The position numbers and the translations under genes are program-made. From JAICXG01 sp036825615 (GTDB taxonomy: Bacteria > Verrucomicrobiota > Verrucomicrobiia > Chthoniobacterales > UBA10450): a DNA stretch of 64,000 bases. Under the pieces are notes generated by a model. That model was not told where the DNA came from. It made no database searches and saw only the letters and a list, made by a program, of their open reading frames with translations. Where the stretch lies: assembly GCA_036825615.1 (NCBI GenBank), contig DAISXY010000005.1, forward strand, positions 124,001 through 188,000. Reading direction: 5' to 3'. Shown here in pieces: positions 9,227 through 17,781 of the stretch (position 1 is the first letter of the stretch; every line of letters begins with the position of its first letter).

Positions 9227-9469
9227 TCAGTCGGTGTTCTGTTTGGCAGGCTTGTCGGCGCCGGAGTCGGGTTGAAATTCGAGCAGGTCACCGGGCTGGC
9301 AGCTGAGGGCTTGGCAGAGCGCCTCAAGCGTGGAGAAACGGACCGCGCGCGCCTTGCCGGTCTTCAGGATGGAGAGGTTGGCGAGCGTGATATCGACGCG
9401 CTCCGCCAACTGGGTCAGAGTCATGCGCCGGGCGTGGAGCAGGTCGTCGAGCTTGACGTTGATCGCCAT
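9227..9469 (-). CDS. XRE-family (YozG-like) DNA-binding regulator
   Basis: 80 residues forming one Cro/CI helix-turn-helix domain: LTQLAERVDITLANLSILKTGKARAVRFSTLEALCQAL without the longer CI tail. The recognition helix is around residues 27-38. Such tiny regulators usually follow a DUF2975 membrane protein, as here: the DUF2975 stop is 2 bases upstream of its ATG, so the two are translationally coupled. A likely self-operator lies just upstream of the pair at 10017-10035. The C-terminal 12 residues look disordered. Confidence 0.85.
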   Translation of the reverse strand: MAINVKLDDLLHARRMTLTQLAERVDITLANLSILKTGKARAVRFSTLEALCQALSCQPGDLLEFQPDSGADKPAKQNTD

Positions 9470-9471
9470 AG

Positions 9472-10008
9472 TTACACCGTTCCTTCCAGTTCCTCGCGCA
9501 TCCCGGCGCCTTGGGCGAAAACGCGCGCGAGGACGAAGAGCAGCAGCACGGCCAGCCAGCCGCTGGTGGAAAACCCGGCGTCGACGTGGAACGGGTGCTC
9601 CGCACTCGAGACGAATTTGGCGATCGCGCCAATGACCAGGCTGAGAAGTTGTAGGCTCAGGAGCGCCCAGGCAATGGTCTGGAGCCGGCCGGCGTTTTGG
9701 CCGATGAATGGATCCCCTGCCCGCACGCTCTCGACGATGTCGAGCAGGCGCCGGAGCACGAGATAATATAGAGGAATACTAATGAGACCGAGGATTGCGA
9801 CGGCTCGCATGCCCTGCATCATCGGACCCGTCGCGTGCAGCGCGGCGATGAGCCGTGTTTCCGCGACGAAGCTGAAGATGATGAGGCCGAAGATTGCAGC
9901 GCCGTAAACCCAATTCAGGATAATGAGGATCTGCAAGGCGATGCGCGAGATTGTTAGCGCGGCGGGAACCGCGCCCGGCGTGAGCTTTTCTGTTGTGGTG
10001 AGTGTCAT
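9472..10008 (-). CDS. DUF2975 integral membrane protein
   Basis: 178 residues from the ATG at 10008; a TTG-started extension to 10020 runs into the inverted repeat and is less likely. Four hydrophobic helices are visible (about 22-43, 63-82, 103-123 and 143-162), the usual DUF2975 arrangement. The family is nearly always encoded with a small XRE regulator, and these pairs are suspected sensing modules in which the membrane protein controls the repressor. Function is otherwise unknown. Confidence 0.8.
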   Translation of the reverse strand: MTLTTTEKLTPGAVPAALTISRIALQILIILNWVYGAAIFGLIIFSFVAETRLIAALHATGPMMQGMRAVAILGLISIPLYYLVLRRLLDIVESVRAGDPFIGQNAGRLQTIAWALLSLQLLSLVIGAIAKFVSSAEHPFHVDAGFSTSGWLAVLLLFVLARVFAQGAGMREELEGTV

Positions 10009-10016
10009 ATCGATAA

Positions 10017-10035
10017 TCAATATCAGATATATTGA
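10017..10035 (-). promoter_or_regulatory. Candidate operator of the DUF2975/XRE pair
   Basis: The inverted repeat TCAATAT-CAGAT-ATATTGA (10017-10023 and 10029-10035) lies 9 bases upstream of the DUF2975 ATG, in a locally AT-rich stretch. Size and spacing suit a dimeric XRE regulator, so autoregulation is likely. This is inferred from position and symmetry only. Confidence 0.45.
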
Positions 10036-10335
10036 TCATCGGCAAATAGTTTATTGAAATTCAACAATTAAAACTTGCTTTCCCCGCAGTTTTGTTTTCG
10101 GAAGCAAGTCATCAAAGCAGCGCGCCTTCGCAATGGAACGCGCGCGGCCCGAGGGCGGGCCGTCTCCATCGTCTTCCATTGCGCGCATTGCATTCGGCGC
10201 CGACGAACTCCTGCCAGCCGTTGGAGCCGGCGCGCCCTCGCGCCGGGGCCTGCGCACTTTTAGGATCCGGTTGCGGGGCCGACGTGCGTGTCGGCTCGAC
10301 GCTTTGGCAGCCTCGGGATGACCGCGGAGGCCGGC
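10036..10335. other. Non-coding gap between DUF2975 and ftsZ ends
   Basis: About 300 bases without a credible gene. The first 60 are AT-rich and probably hold the DUF2975 promoter. The rest is GC-rich and repeat-laden: the word shared with 6939-6956 (10153-10170), the hairpin element at 10223-10246, and a GCCGAC-GTGCGT-GTCGGC hairpin at 10278-10295 that could end the ftsZ-terminated operon, though it has no U-run. A CTCGGGATGAC fragment at 10313-10323 matches the arm end of the palindromic elements found in the dcw operon. Confidence 0.5.
10223..10246. repeat. Hairpin repeat CCGGCGCG-CCCT-CGCGCCGG, copy 1
   Basis: A 24-nt sequence (GGAG, then an 8-bp perfect stem with CCCT loop) is repeated exactly at 50105-50128. 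Both copies are intergenic, downstream of one gene and upstream of another, and they lie 40 kb apart. Confidence 0.6.
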
Positions 10336-11754
10336 TTACTTCACCCGCACGTTCTTGCGCAGGAAGGTTGGGACGTCCAGGTCTTGACCTTCCACGATTG
10401 TTGGCTCGCTTTTTTCGAAACGGCCCCGCGTGATCGGCTCGAACTGCATCACTTCCTGCCGCGCTTGGACGAATTTCTCCTTCTTCAGCGGCGCCGGCTG
10501 AGACGGCCCCAGTTTCGGCTCCGGCGGAAGCGGCGGCTCGGGCGCACGCCTAACGACCGGTTTCTTTTCCTTCGGCGGCGGCGCCGGTGGCGGCGGGGCA
10601 ACATCCACGATCGGCAGAGCCGGCGCTTCTGGCTCTGATTCGTTAGGCAGAATCTCTGCCGATGCTTCATCTACCGGCTGCGGGATCGGTGGCTCGCTCA
10701 TCGGCGGCGGCGGTGGAGACGTCGCTGCCGGAGCGGATGCAATCCGGCGGACCGGCGCCCGCGGGACGACTACGCCTTCGGCCGAGAGCGAGCTGATGAT
10801 GGTGACGCTCATCCGGTTTCCCATTCGTCCGTCAACCGAGGTGCCGAAGAGAATTTGCGTCTCGTCTTCAACGTGGCGGTTCAGCTCCTGCATCACGATC
10901 TCAACTTCGGTCAGGGTCATGCCGGGGCCGCCCGTGATTTGCACGAGCACGTGCTGCGCTTCGCTCAACATTTTGCCGCGATCCATGAGCGGATTTTTCA
11001 GGGCGAGGGCGAGCGCTTCGTGGGCGCGGTTATCGCTGTCCGATTCACCAAAACCAAAGAGGCAGCGGCTATTCTGGCTGCGGAGTGCGGCGAGCAATTC
11101 GTCGAACCCGATTCGGATCAGGCCCGGTCGCCTGACGACGTTGACAATCGCGCGCACGCTCTGGCTGATCGTGCTGTCGGCGACGGCAAACGCCTGGTGA
11201 ATTCCCGCTTTGGGCAAAACGATGTCGCCCATTCGGTCATTCTCGAAACAGACGACCGCATCGGCGACCCGCTGCAATTCCCGCAAGGCTTCCATCGCCT
11301 GAGCGCCGCGCCGTTTCCCCTCGAAGGCAAACGGCAGCGTGGCGAAAGCGAGCACGAGCGCGCCCTGCTCACGCGCCAGTTCGCCGATCCACGGGCCCGC
11401 GCCCGAGCCGGTCCCGCCGCCGAGGCCGGCACAGATGAAAATCATCCGCGCTCCCTTGAGCGCTTCGCGGATGTCGTCGGCTGATTCCTGCGCGGCCTCG
11501 AACCCGAGCTCGGGATCACCGCCCGTGCCGAGCCCGCGGGTGACAGCGCGACCAATCTGGAGCTTGTGGGTGGCGACCGAGCTGGCGAGCGATTGCACGT
11601 CGGTGTTAATCGCGATCATCTCGGCGTGTTCCATGCCGTCGAGGACAATGCGGTCGAGGGCGTTCGCGCCCGCGCCGCCCACCCCGATGATCTTGATTGC
11701 GAGGTCGTCCTCCTTTTTTTCCGGCAGGCTGTAGTTGCGGCTGAGTTGGATCAT
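10336..11754 (-). CDS. ftsZ: Cell-division GTPase FtsZ
   Basis: 472 residues. FtsZ polymerises with GTP into the mid-cell ring. The nucleotide-binding motifs are IGVGGAGANALD (23-34) and the tubulin signature GGGTGSG (112-118), here GGGTGSGAGP where most FtsZ read GGGTGTGAAP. The core ends near residue 315. A long Pro/Glu/Lys-rich disordered linker (about 320-455) follows, then the conserved C-terminal peptide DVPTFLRKN that docks on FtsA. It is the last gene of the dcw operon, 207 bases after ftsA, and a palindromic element fills that gap. A TCGTTAGGC word directly precedes the start codon. Confidence 0.97.
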   Translation of the reverse strand: MIQLSRNYSLPEKKEDDLAIKIIGVGGAGANALDRIVLDGMEHAEMIAINTDVQSLASSVATHKLQIGRAVTRGLGTGGDPELGFEAAQESADDIREALKGARMIFICAGLGGGTGSGAGPWIGELAREQGALVLAFATLPFAFEGKRRGAQAMEALRELQRVADAVVCFENDRMGDIVLPKAGIHQAFAVADSTISQSVRAIVNVVRRPGLIRIGFDELLAALRSQNSRCLFGFGESDSDNRAHEALALALKNPLMDRGKMLSEAQHVLVQITGGPGMTLTEVEIVMQELNRHVEDETQILFGTSVDGRMGNRMSVTIISSLSAEGVVVPRAPVRRIASAPAATSPPPPPMSEPPIPQPVDEASAEILPNESEPEAPALPIVDVAPPPPAPPPKEKKPVVRRAPEPPLPPEPKLGPSQPAPLKKEKFVQARQEVMQFEPITRGRFEKSEPTIVEGQDLDVPTFLRKNVRVK

Positions 11755-11785
11755 GTCGTTAGGCTTTCGTTAGGTGGGAGAAACT

Positions 11786-11953
11786 CGTCATCCCGAGCGG
11801 AGCGCAGCGCAGTCGAGGGATCCCGTGTACAAACCTGAAGCTTGGCTGCGAAAGTGAATCAACAGTGTTGCCTGCCCGTGAATCGGGCAACGCCGCTGCA
11901 CCGCAAGGCCACGGGATCCTTCGACTCCGCTGCGCTTCGCTCAGGAGGACAAG
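11786..11953. repeat. Palindromic element between ftsA and ftsZ (copy A1)
   Basis: The left arm starts GTCATCCCGAGCGGAGCGCAG and runs to GGATCCCGTG. The right arm starts CACGGGATCCTTCGACTCC and runs to GCTTCGCTCAGGAGGACA. The arms are imperfect complements of about 38 bases with some 80 bases between them. The middle holds its own stem around TTGCC and GGGCAA. One of seven related elements at 11.8-30.9 kb. Confidence 0.75.
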
Positions 11954-11961
11954 GTAATTAT

Positions 11962-13173
11962 TCATCGCGCTCGCCCCAACAGCTTGCCCATCAAACCACG
12001 GATCCCTCTCCGCGCCGGGCGCTCGGCCTGGATTGCCTGGGCGTATTTGATCAATCCAATCGCAGTCGAAAACTGTGGATTTTCCATCGCGCTCGTCAGG
12101 CCCGACATCGTTTGGGCATGACAAACCCGGGCCGGCATTTCGAAAACATCCTCCGCAAGGTTATCGATGCCGTTGAGCTGGCTACAACCGCCGGTGATGA
12201 AAATGCCTTCCCCGAGATAATTGAGGAACGGTTCCTCTTCGAGCCGCTTCTTCAGCAGCTCGAAAGTCTCGCGCAAGCGCAGGTGAATGATCTTGTTCAG
12301 GGTCTCGCGCTCGACTTCTTTCCCGGCGAAACCGGAATCGTCCTTGAGCAAGACCGTTTCGCCCGGCAGGCAATTTCCCAAAACCGCGCTCCCCTCCTCG
12401 ATCTTTAACTTCTCCGCCCGGGTCATCGGGATGCGCAGACCCATCGAAATATCGTTCGTGATGTGATCGCCGCCGACCGCGAGGACGCCGGTCTGTTTCA
12501 CCGCGCCGTCGTTGTAGAGAATGTAATCCGTCGTTCCGCCCCCGATATCGATGACGAGCGCCCCGAGATTTTTCTGGTGCGGCGTGAGCACGACCTGGGC
12601 GGCGGCAAAAGGCGCGAAGACCACATCCTCGACATCGAGCGGCAGTTCTTTCACGCAACGAATCGAATTTTGAATCCGGCTGCGCACCCCGTGAATAATG
12701 TGGAAATCGGCCTCGAGTTTTTGCCCGAGCATTCCGACCGGGCTGAGGACGCCATCCTGTCCGTCAATGTGGTAACTCTGGATGATGGAATGAAGAAACG
12801 CGTTCTGCGCCGGAATGCTGACCTCGCGCGCGTTCACCCGCACATCTTCGACATCCTGCTCGTCGATCTCGTCGCGATCTTCCGGCAGCAACACGCAGCC
12901 GCGGTTGTTGAAGCTCTGGATGTGGCCGCCGGTGATCGCGAGATAAACGCTACAAATCGTGAAATCGCTTTTCTCCTCCGCGTCGACCACCGCTTCGTGA
13001 ACGCATTTCATCGCGGTCTCGAAATCGACGATCTCGCCCTTGCGCACCCCGCGCGAAGGCGCCTGACCTACGCCGAGGATCTTAAGCGTGCCGTCGGGTC
13101 TGCCTTCCGCCACAACGACGCAGATTTTCGAGGTCCCAATCTCGAGACCGACCATCAAGTTGCTGCTACCCAT
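11962..13173 (-). CDS. ftsA: Cell-division actin homologue FtsA
   Basis: 403 residues from the ATG at 13173. The longer open frame to 13428 overlaps ftsQ and is discarded. FtsA tethers FtsZ to the membrane and recruits the divisome. Actin-fold ATPase motifs are seen: GLEIGTSKICVVVAE at the start, VIDIGGGTTDYILY in phosphate loop 2, and ITGGCSQLNGI near the end, with the FtsA-specific 1C region between. The C-terminus RRGIRGLMGKLLGRAR is the amphipathic membrane-targeting helix. Its start overlaps the ftsQ stop by 8 bases. Confidence 0.96.
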   Translation of the reverse strand: MGSSNLMVGLEIGTSKICVVVAEGRPDGTLKILGVGQAPSRGVRKGEIVDFETAMKCVHEAVVDAEEKSDFTICSVYLAITGGHIQSFNNRGCVLLPEDRDEIDEQDVEDVRVNAREVSIPAQNAFLHSIIQSYHIDGQDGVLSPVGMLGQKLEADFHIIHGVRSRIQNSIRCVKELPLDVEDVVFAPFAAAQVVLTPHQKNLGALVIDIGGGTTDYILYNDGAVKQTGVLAVGGDHITNDISMGLRIPMTRAEKLKIEEGSAVLGNCLPGETVLLKDDSGFAGKEVERETLNKIIHLRLRETFELLKKRLEEEPFLNYLGEGIFITGGCSQLNGIDNLAEDVFEMPARVCHAQTMSGLTSAMENPQFSTAIGLIKYAQAIQAERPARRGIRGLMGKLLGRAR

Positions 13174-14380
13174 TACCGTTGCCTTCCTGCTTGAAATGCT
13201 GAAGTGGAATTGCCTTCCGGACCCTTGTCGCCGGGGGCGCTGACCCCGGCAACGGTGACGGATTGGCATGGAATTTTTGCACCCCGGGACTGTAGGGCAG
13301 CGCCTTGCGAACCGGGATCGGGGTCGTGGCGCGGACCGGTTTGGCTTTGCGGATTTCCGGTTCGGTTTGACTCGGCTTATTCTCGTTAGGCTTGGAGCCG
13401 GTCGCGGGCTTGTGGCGACCGGGGTCATCGCCCCCGCCTACAGCGGGCTCGATTTGCTCGATCACCTCGGAGGCGGGTTGCGCGAAGGTGACAGGCGTGT
13501 TGCGCGCCACGAGGAGATTTACGCTCGCGATTTCACGCTCCATGTCGTCGCTGTAGACGAGCAATTGCTCGAGCCGTTGCATCTGCTTCTCGAGCTCGTC
13601 GAAGCCGAAGGTGACCTCGGTGTGGTTCTTATCCGTCACGACCAGGCAATAGCCCTTCGCGAGGTCGATCTCGCGGATCTGGAAGCGCGTCTGCATGAAG
13701 CTGGTCGTGGTGAGGCGGAGCAATTTGAGCGCGGCTCTGGCCTCGAAGGAGTCGATCGTGTTCCCGGCCACGAGCGATTCGCTGGTGCAGCCCGTGATCA
13801 AGGGCAGGGCGAGATATTCCGGGAGCAATTTTTTCTCCTTCATCAAGCTGCCGCGCGCGTCGACCAGAAAGGCCGCATCGGAGGCAAAAGGATCGACCAC
13901 GGTTTTCTCGCTCGTGATCCAGGCGATCGGTTTGCGTTCGGTGATCGTGATGTCGATCTCGTTAGGCAACTTCCGGTCGACCTGGACCTCGTCGACCTGG
14001 GCGAGCCGCTGCAAACGGTCGTGTACCTCGGCGAGATTGACCGAGAAAATATTTAGCCCCTCGCTCAACCGGCCCGCTTTCAGGACCTGCTCGCGCTGGA
14101 GGGTGCCGTCGGTCCGGATCACGATCGTGGTGAGACGATAATCCGGATTATCAAAAAAGAATCGGCGCAAACCGGTGCGCACGCCGTAGTAGGCGCCGGC
14201 GATCAGCGCCAGGACAAGCCCAATCTTTGCGAGCGCGACCAGAATCCGGCGGTTGCGATGATGCGAGGCGTGGCGCGCGCGCACCCGGACGTCGAGGAGA
14301 TGCTGCTGGCGGCGCTGGCGCGAAGTCGAAAGCCGGCGATTGGTAGGCCGGGGTTGGTTTTTTTGCGCGCTCCGTCTCAT
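13166..14380 (-). CDS. ftsQ: Cell-division protein FtsQ
   Basis: 404 residues from the ATG at 14380, which overlaps the ddl stop as ATGA; this decides the start over the ATG at 14428. The layout is a basic cytoplasmic N-terminus (1-47), one membrane helix (about 50-68), a POTRA domain (about 80-150) and the FtsQ beta domain to about residue 300. An unusually long Pro/Lys/Thr-rich tail of about 90 residues follows. FtsQ links early and late divisome proteins in the periplasm. The tail is longer than in E. coli FtsQ (276 residues), and the extra length may be disordered. Confidence 0.9.
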   Translation of the reverse strand: MRRSAQKNQPRPTNRRLSTSRQRRQQHLLDVRVRARHASHHRNRRILVALAKIGLVLALIAGAYYGVRTGLRRFFFDNPDYRLTTIVIRTDGTLQREQVLKAGRLSEGLNIFSVNLAEVHDRLQRLAQVDEVQVDRKLPNEIDITITERKPIAWITSEKTVVDPFASDAAFLVDARGSLMKEKKLLPEYLALPLITGCTSESLVAGNTIDSFEARAALKLLRLTTTSFMQTRFQIREIDLAKGYCLVVTDKNHTEVTFGFDELEKQMQRLEQLLVYSDDMEREIASVNLLVARNTPVTFAQPASEVIEQIEPAVGGGDDPGRHKPATGSKPNENKPSQTEPEIRKAKPVRATTPIPVRKALPYSPGVQKFHANPSPLPGSAPPATRVRKAIPLQHFKQEGNGNG

Positions 14381-15303
14381 TTTTTCGGCGGCCGGGCGGC
14401 GAACGACAACTCGATAATGCGGGCGCAAAGTTCGGGATAACTGATGCCGGCAGCAGCCGCGGCTTCCGGGAGCAGACTCGCCTCGGTCATCCCGGGAATG
14501 GTGTTTACTTCGAGCACGAAGGGCTCGTTCCGCTCCGAGAGAATGACATCGACGCGCGCGTAAACTTTTACGCCTAACGACTGGCAGGCGAGGAGCGCGA
14601 GGTCCTGGATTCGGCTCGTCATCTCGGCGGGGATCGCCGCCGGGCAGACATGTTGCGCGCCGCCGCCGGCCTGTGGGTTAAGGAAGGGATACTTGTTGTT
14701 GAAATCGTAGAACCCGCTTTTGGGAATGATCTCGAGCACCGGGAGGGCGAGATCGCCGAGAATGCCGACCGTCAGCTCGCGACCGGGGATGAATTGTTCG
14801 ACCAGCAGCTCCTCGTCGTACTGCGCCGCCTCGCGCAGGGCCGGCGCGATTTCGCTTTCCTGCCTGATGATGTAAACGCCAACCGTCGAGCCCTGGCGCG
14901 GCGGCTTGATCACAAAGGGAAGTGGAAGGGTCGGCTCCTGCCCGTTCCGAATCACTTCCCAATGCGGAGTCGTCACTCCATGGCGGGTGAATTTTTCTTT
15001 TGACGGAATTTTGTCGAACGCGAGCCGGCTCTCAGCGACGCCGTCGCCGGTGTAGGGCATGCCGCGGTTTTCGAGGATCTGCTGCACCTGGCCGTCTTCG
15101 CCGAAGGTGCCGTGGAGGGCGATGAAAGCCAGCTCAGTTTCGTTAGGCAAAACAAAATCAGCCCCCTCGACGTCAACCTCGGTCACGATCGCGCCTAACG
15201 AGCGCAGCGCCTTCGTCACGCCCTTGCCGGTGGCGAAGGAAACCGCCCGCTCCGAGCTCGGCCCGCCCTCGAGGACCGCGATCTGTTTGCCGGTTAATTC
15301 CAT
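14377..15303 (-). CDS. ddl: D-alanine--D-alanine ligase
   Basis: 308 residues from the ATG at 15303 (MELTGKQIAVLEGGPSSER), the usual Ddl length. An ATG at 15333 would add 10 residues but lies next to the palindromic element. It joins two D-alanines with ATP for the peptidoglycan stem. ATP-grasp motifs: GGPSSERAVS (substrate loop), HGTFGEDGQVQ, PSKEKF, VIKPPRQGSTVGV, EQFIPGRELTVGI and the metal-binding EVNTIPGMTEASL. It sits in the dcw operon between murCB and ftsQ and overlaps ftsQ by 4 bases. Confidence 0.96.
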   Translation of the reverse strand: MELTGKQIAVLEGGPSSERAVSFATGKGVTKALRSLGAIVTEVDVEGADFVLPNETELAFIALHGTFGEDGQVQQILENRGMPYTGDGVAESRLAFDKIPSKEKFTRHGVTTPHWEVIRNGQEPTLPLPFVIKPPRQGSTVGVYIIRQESEIAPALREAAQYDEELLVEQFIPGRELTVGILGDLALPVLEIIPKSGFYDFNNKYPFLNPQAGGGAQHVCPAAIPAEMTSRIQDLALLACQSLGVKVYARVDVILSERNEPFVLEVNTIPGMTEASLLPEAAAAAGISYPELCARIIELSFAARPPKK

Positions 15304-15340
15304 CTGCTCATTTCTTTCTCGAGACCGCGCCATCCCACTC

Positions 15341-15466
15341 TGTCATCCCGAGCCGCCCCAGGACGGCGAGGGACCTCTCCGATGCAAATTGTGCGCCTTG
15401 GGAATGCAGGAAGCGCAAACTGCGTTGGCGGGGTCCCTCGCCGCGCTGCGCCGGCTCGGGATGACA
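15341..15466. repeat. Palindromic element between murCB and ddl (copy A2)
   Basis: The arms TGTCATCCCGAGCCG...GAGGGACC and GGGTCCCTCG...CGGCTCGGGATGACA are complementary over about 35 bases, separated by about 55 bases that also contain a TTGTGCGC/GCGCAAAC pairing. It fills almost the whole gap between murCB and ddl. Confidence 0.75.
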
Positions 15467-15480
15467 ACCTGGGCGCCGGC

Positions 15481-17781
15481 TCATTCTTCCTCCCCCACGA
15501 TTTGCACCTCCGTCTCCAGTTCAATCCCGCGCTTCTCGCGCGCGCTCGCCTGGATTTTTCCAATCAGCTCCAGCACCTCCGCCGCGGTCGCGTTGCCTTC
15601 ATTGACGATGAAATTGCCGTGCACATTCGAGACGACGGCATCGCCAACCCTCAGCCCTTTCAGTCCCAGCTCATCCACGAGCTTCCCCGCGGGTGAGGCA
15701 GCGGGATTCTTGAAAATACAGCCGGCGCTCTTCGCAATCGGCTGGGTCGTGCGGCGCTTCGTCTGCGATGCCTCGAGGCCCCTGACGATTTCTTCCGGGG
15801 CCGATTCCTTCCCGCGAAAAACTGCCGAGACGACGAAGTTGTCCGCCAGGATCGGGACATCGCGGTAATGCACTTCGATTTCGTTAGGCGCGACCTCCTG
15901 CACCGCGCCATCCCGGTCGAGGTATCTGAGCCGCACCACCTCTTCAAATGTCTGCCGGCCCATCGCCCCGGCATTCATTCGCAGCCCGCCGCCGACTTCA
16001 CCCGGGATTCCTTCCATCCACTCGAAGCCACCGATGCCCGCGCCCTTCGCCGCGTAGGCGATCTCCTTCAGCTTCACCCCCGCGCCTGCCGTGATCTCCA
16101 GACCGGAAATCTCGAGCCGATCGAACTCGCCGCCTTTGGGATGAATCACCACACCGCGAATTCCGCCGTCACGCACGAGCAGGTTCGATCCGCGCCCGAT
16201 CACAAAGAGCGGCAAATTTTCCCGGCGGCAGAAGCGGATGATTTTGCCGAAAGCTTCCTCCGTCCGCGGCTCGACCCAGAACTGTGCCGGCCCGCCGACG
16301 CGCAGGGTGGTGTGCTTCGAGAGCAACTCCGAGAGCCGGACCTCGCCCTCGGGCCCGACGATTTCCTTCAGCTTCTCCGCGATCACCAACTCGGCCGCGA
16401 GTTTCGATAGCTGCTCATGCACGTTTCCGGCGCCGAGGCTCAGAACGAGATCGCCTTCCGCCAGCATTCGCCCGATGTCGCAATGGAGCCGGTCGAGCCG
16501 CGGCTGATAGGAGACAGCACGATGTCCGTGCTGCAAAATCGCGCTCGCGATCGTCTCGCCGGTGACGCCGGGCAGAGCGGTTTCGCTGGCCGCGTAGACA
16601 TCGGTGATGACGACATGATCGGCATCATCGAAGGCGCCGCCGAATTGGTTCCGGAGCGCCTGGGTGCGGGAGTAACGATGCGGCTGGAACATCGTCAGCA
16701 CTCGTTTGCGTCCGGCGGAACGCGCCGTCGCGAGGGTGGCGCGAATTTCGGTCGGATGATGGGCGTAATCGTCAACCAGAAGAAAACGGTCGCTTTGGTA
16801 TTTGATCTCGAACCGGCGCCGCGCGTGGCGAAATGTGCCCAACGATTTCGCGATTTTCTCGAATGAAATTCCCAACTCGGTTGCAAGCGCGATCACCCCG
16901 AGCGCATTGCTGACATTGTGCCGGCCGGGGACGTTGAGGGTCGCGTCACCCAGTTTCTCGCCGCCCCGCTCGACACAAAAAGTCGCGGCGAAGTCCTGCA
17001 ACTCGATCCCGGTCGCGCGATAGCGGGCCGCATCGCTGAAACCGTAGGAAACGGTCTGCGGGTGCGCCGCGCAAATCCGCGCCCCGTGTGGATCGTCGAG
17101 ACAATAAAAAACTGTGCTCCGGGTTTGGACGAGCAACTTGCGGAAGACTTCCTCGATCGCAGTGAGGTCGCGGTAATAATCGAGGTGCTCTTCTTCGATG
17201 TTGAGAATGAGGGCGTGCTCGGGCTGGAAGAGCTGAAGCGTGCCGTCGCTCTCGTCCCCTTCTGCGACAAAATATTCGCCTAACGAATCCCAGTGCGCGT
17301 TGCTCCCGAGGATGGGGATTTCCGCGCCAACATAATGGGACGGATGCAAGCCGCCGCCGCGAAGGACGTGCGCGGTCATGGCGGTGGTGGTGGTTTTACC
17401 ATGCATGCCCGCGATGATGATGCCGCGCTTGCCGAGCATGATCGCGGCGAGCGCCTCGGCCCGGCGGATCGCGGGAACTCCCTGCACCAGTGCTCCGGCC
17501 AGGATCGGATTGTCCGGCCGGATCGCGGAGGAATAGATGATCAGTTCCGCGTCGCGGGTGTCGTCAGCCGAATGCGGGGAAAAGAATTGCAGCCCGCGCT
17601 GCACCAGCCGCTCGGTTTCGAGGGTTCGCACTTTGTCGGAACCGCGGACATCGTGACCGAGCTCGAGGAGGAGAGCCGCGATCCCGCTCATCCCGCTCCC
17701 GGCGACGCCGATCAAATGGATCGCGTGCCGCTCGGCGGTGAGGAATTTCTCCAGATCAAGCTCAGGCGGCGACTGCATCAT
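15481..17781 (-). CDS. murC-murB: MurC-MurB fusion: UDP-MurNAc--L-Ala ligase and UDP-GlcNAc-enolpyruvate reductase
   Basis: 766 residues from the ATG at 17781, which overlaps murG by 20 bases. Residues 1 to about 455 are MurC: IGVAGSGMSGIA, the ATP loop GMHGKTTTT (126-134) and DDYAHHPTEI. Residues from about 465 are the FAD reductase MurB: GRGSNLLVRDGG, GIPGEVGGGLRMNAGAMG and SAGCIFKNP. Here Cys sits where E. coli MurB has catalytic Ser229; Cys is found in other MurB types. The two steps are consecutive (MurB product is MurC substrate), so fusion may channel the intermediate. A MurB/C fusion enzyme has been described in Verrucomicrobium spinosum, which supports the phylum call. Confidence 0.95.
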   Translation of the reverse strand: MMQSPPELDLEKFLTAERHAIHLIGVAGSGMSGIAALLLELGHDVRGSDKVRTLETERLVQRGLQFFSPHSADDTRDAELIIYSSAIRPDNPILAGALVQGVPAIRRAEALAAIMLGKRGIIIAGMHGKTTTTAMTAHVLRGGGLHPSHYVGAEIPILGSNAHWDSLGEYFVAEGDESDGTLQLFQPEHALILNIEEEHLDYYRDLTAIEEVFRKLLVQTRSTVFYCLDDPHGARICAAHPQTVSYGFSDAARYRATGIELQDFAATFCVERGGEKLGDATLNVPGRHNVSNALGVIALATELGISFEKIAKSLGTFRHARRRFEIKYQSDRFLLVDDYAHHPTEIRATLATARSAGRKRVLTMFQPHRYSRTQALRNQFGGAFDDADHVVITDVYAASETALPGVTGETIASAILQHGHRAVSYQPRLDRLHCDIGRMLAEGDLVLSLGAGNVHEQLSKLAAELVIAEKLKEIVGPEGEVRLSELLSKHTTLRVGGPAQFWVEPRTEEAFGKIIRFCRRENLPLFVIGRGSNLLVRDGGIRGVVIHPKGGEFDRLEISGLEITAGAGVKLKEIAYAAKGAGIGGFEWMEGIPGEVGGGLRMNAGAMGRQTFEEVVRLRYLDRDGAVQEVAPNEIEVHYRDVPILADNFVVSAVFRGKESAPEEIVRGLEASQTKRRTTQPIAKSAGCIFKNPAASPAGKLVDELGLKGLRVGDAVVSNVHGNFIVNEGNATAAEVLELIGKIQASAREKRGIELETEVQIVGEEE

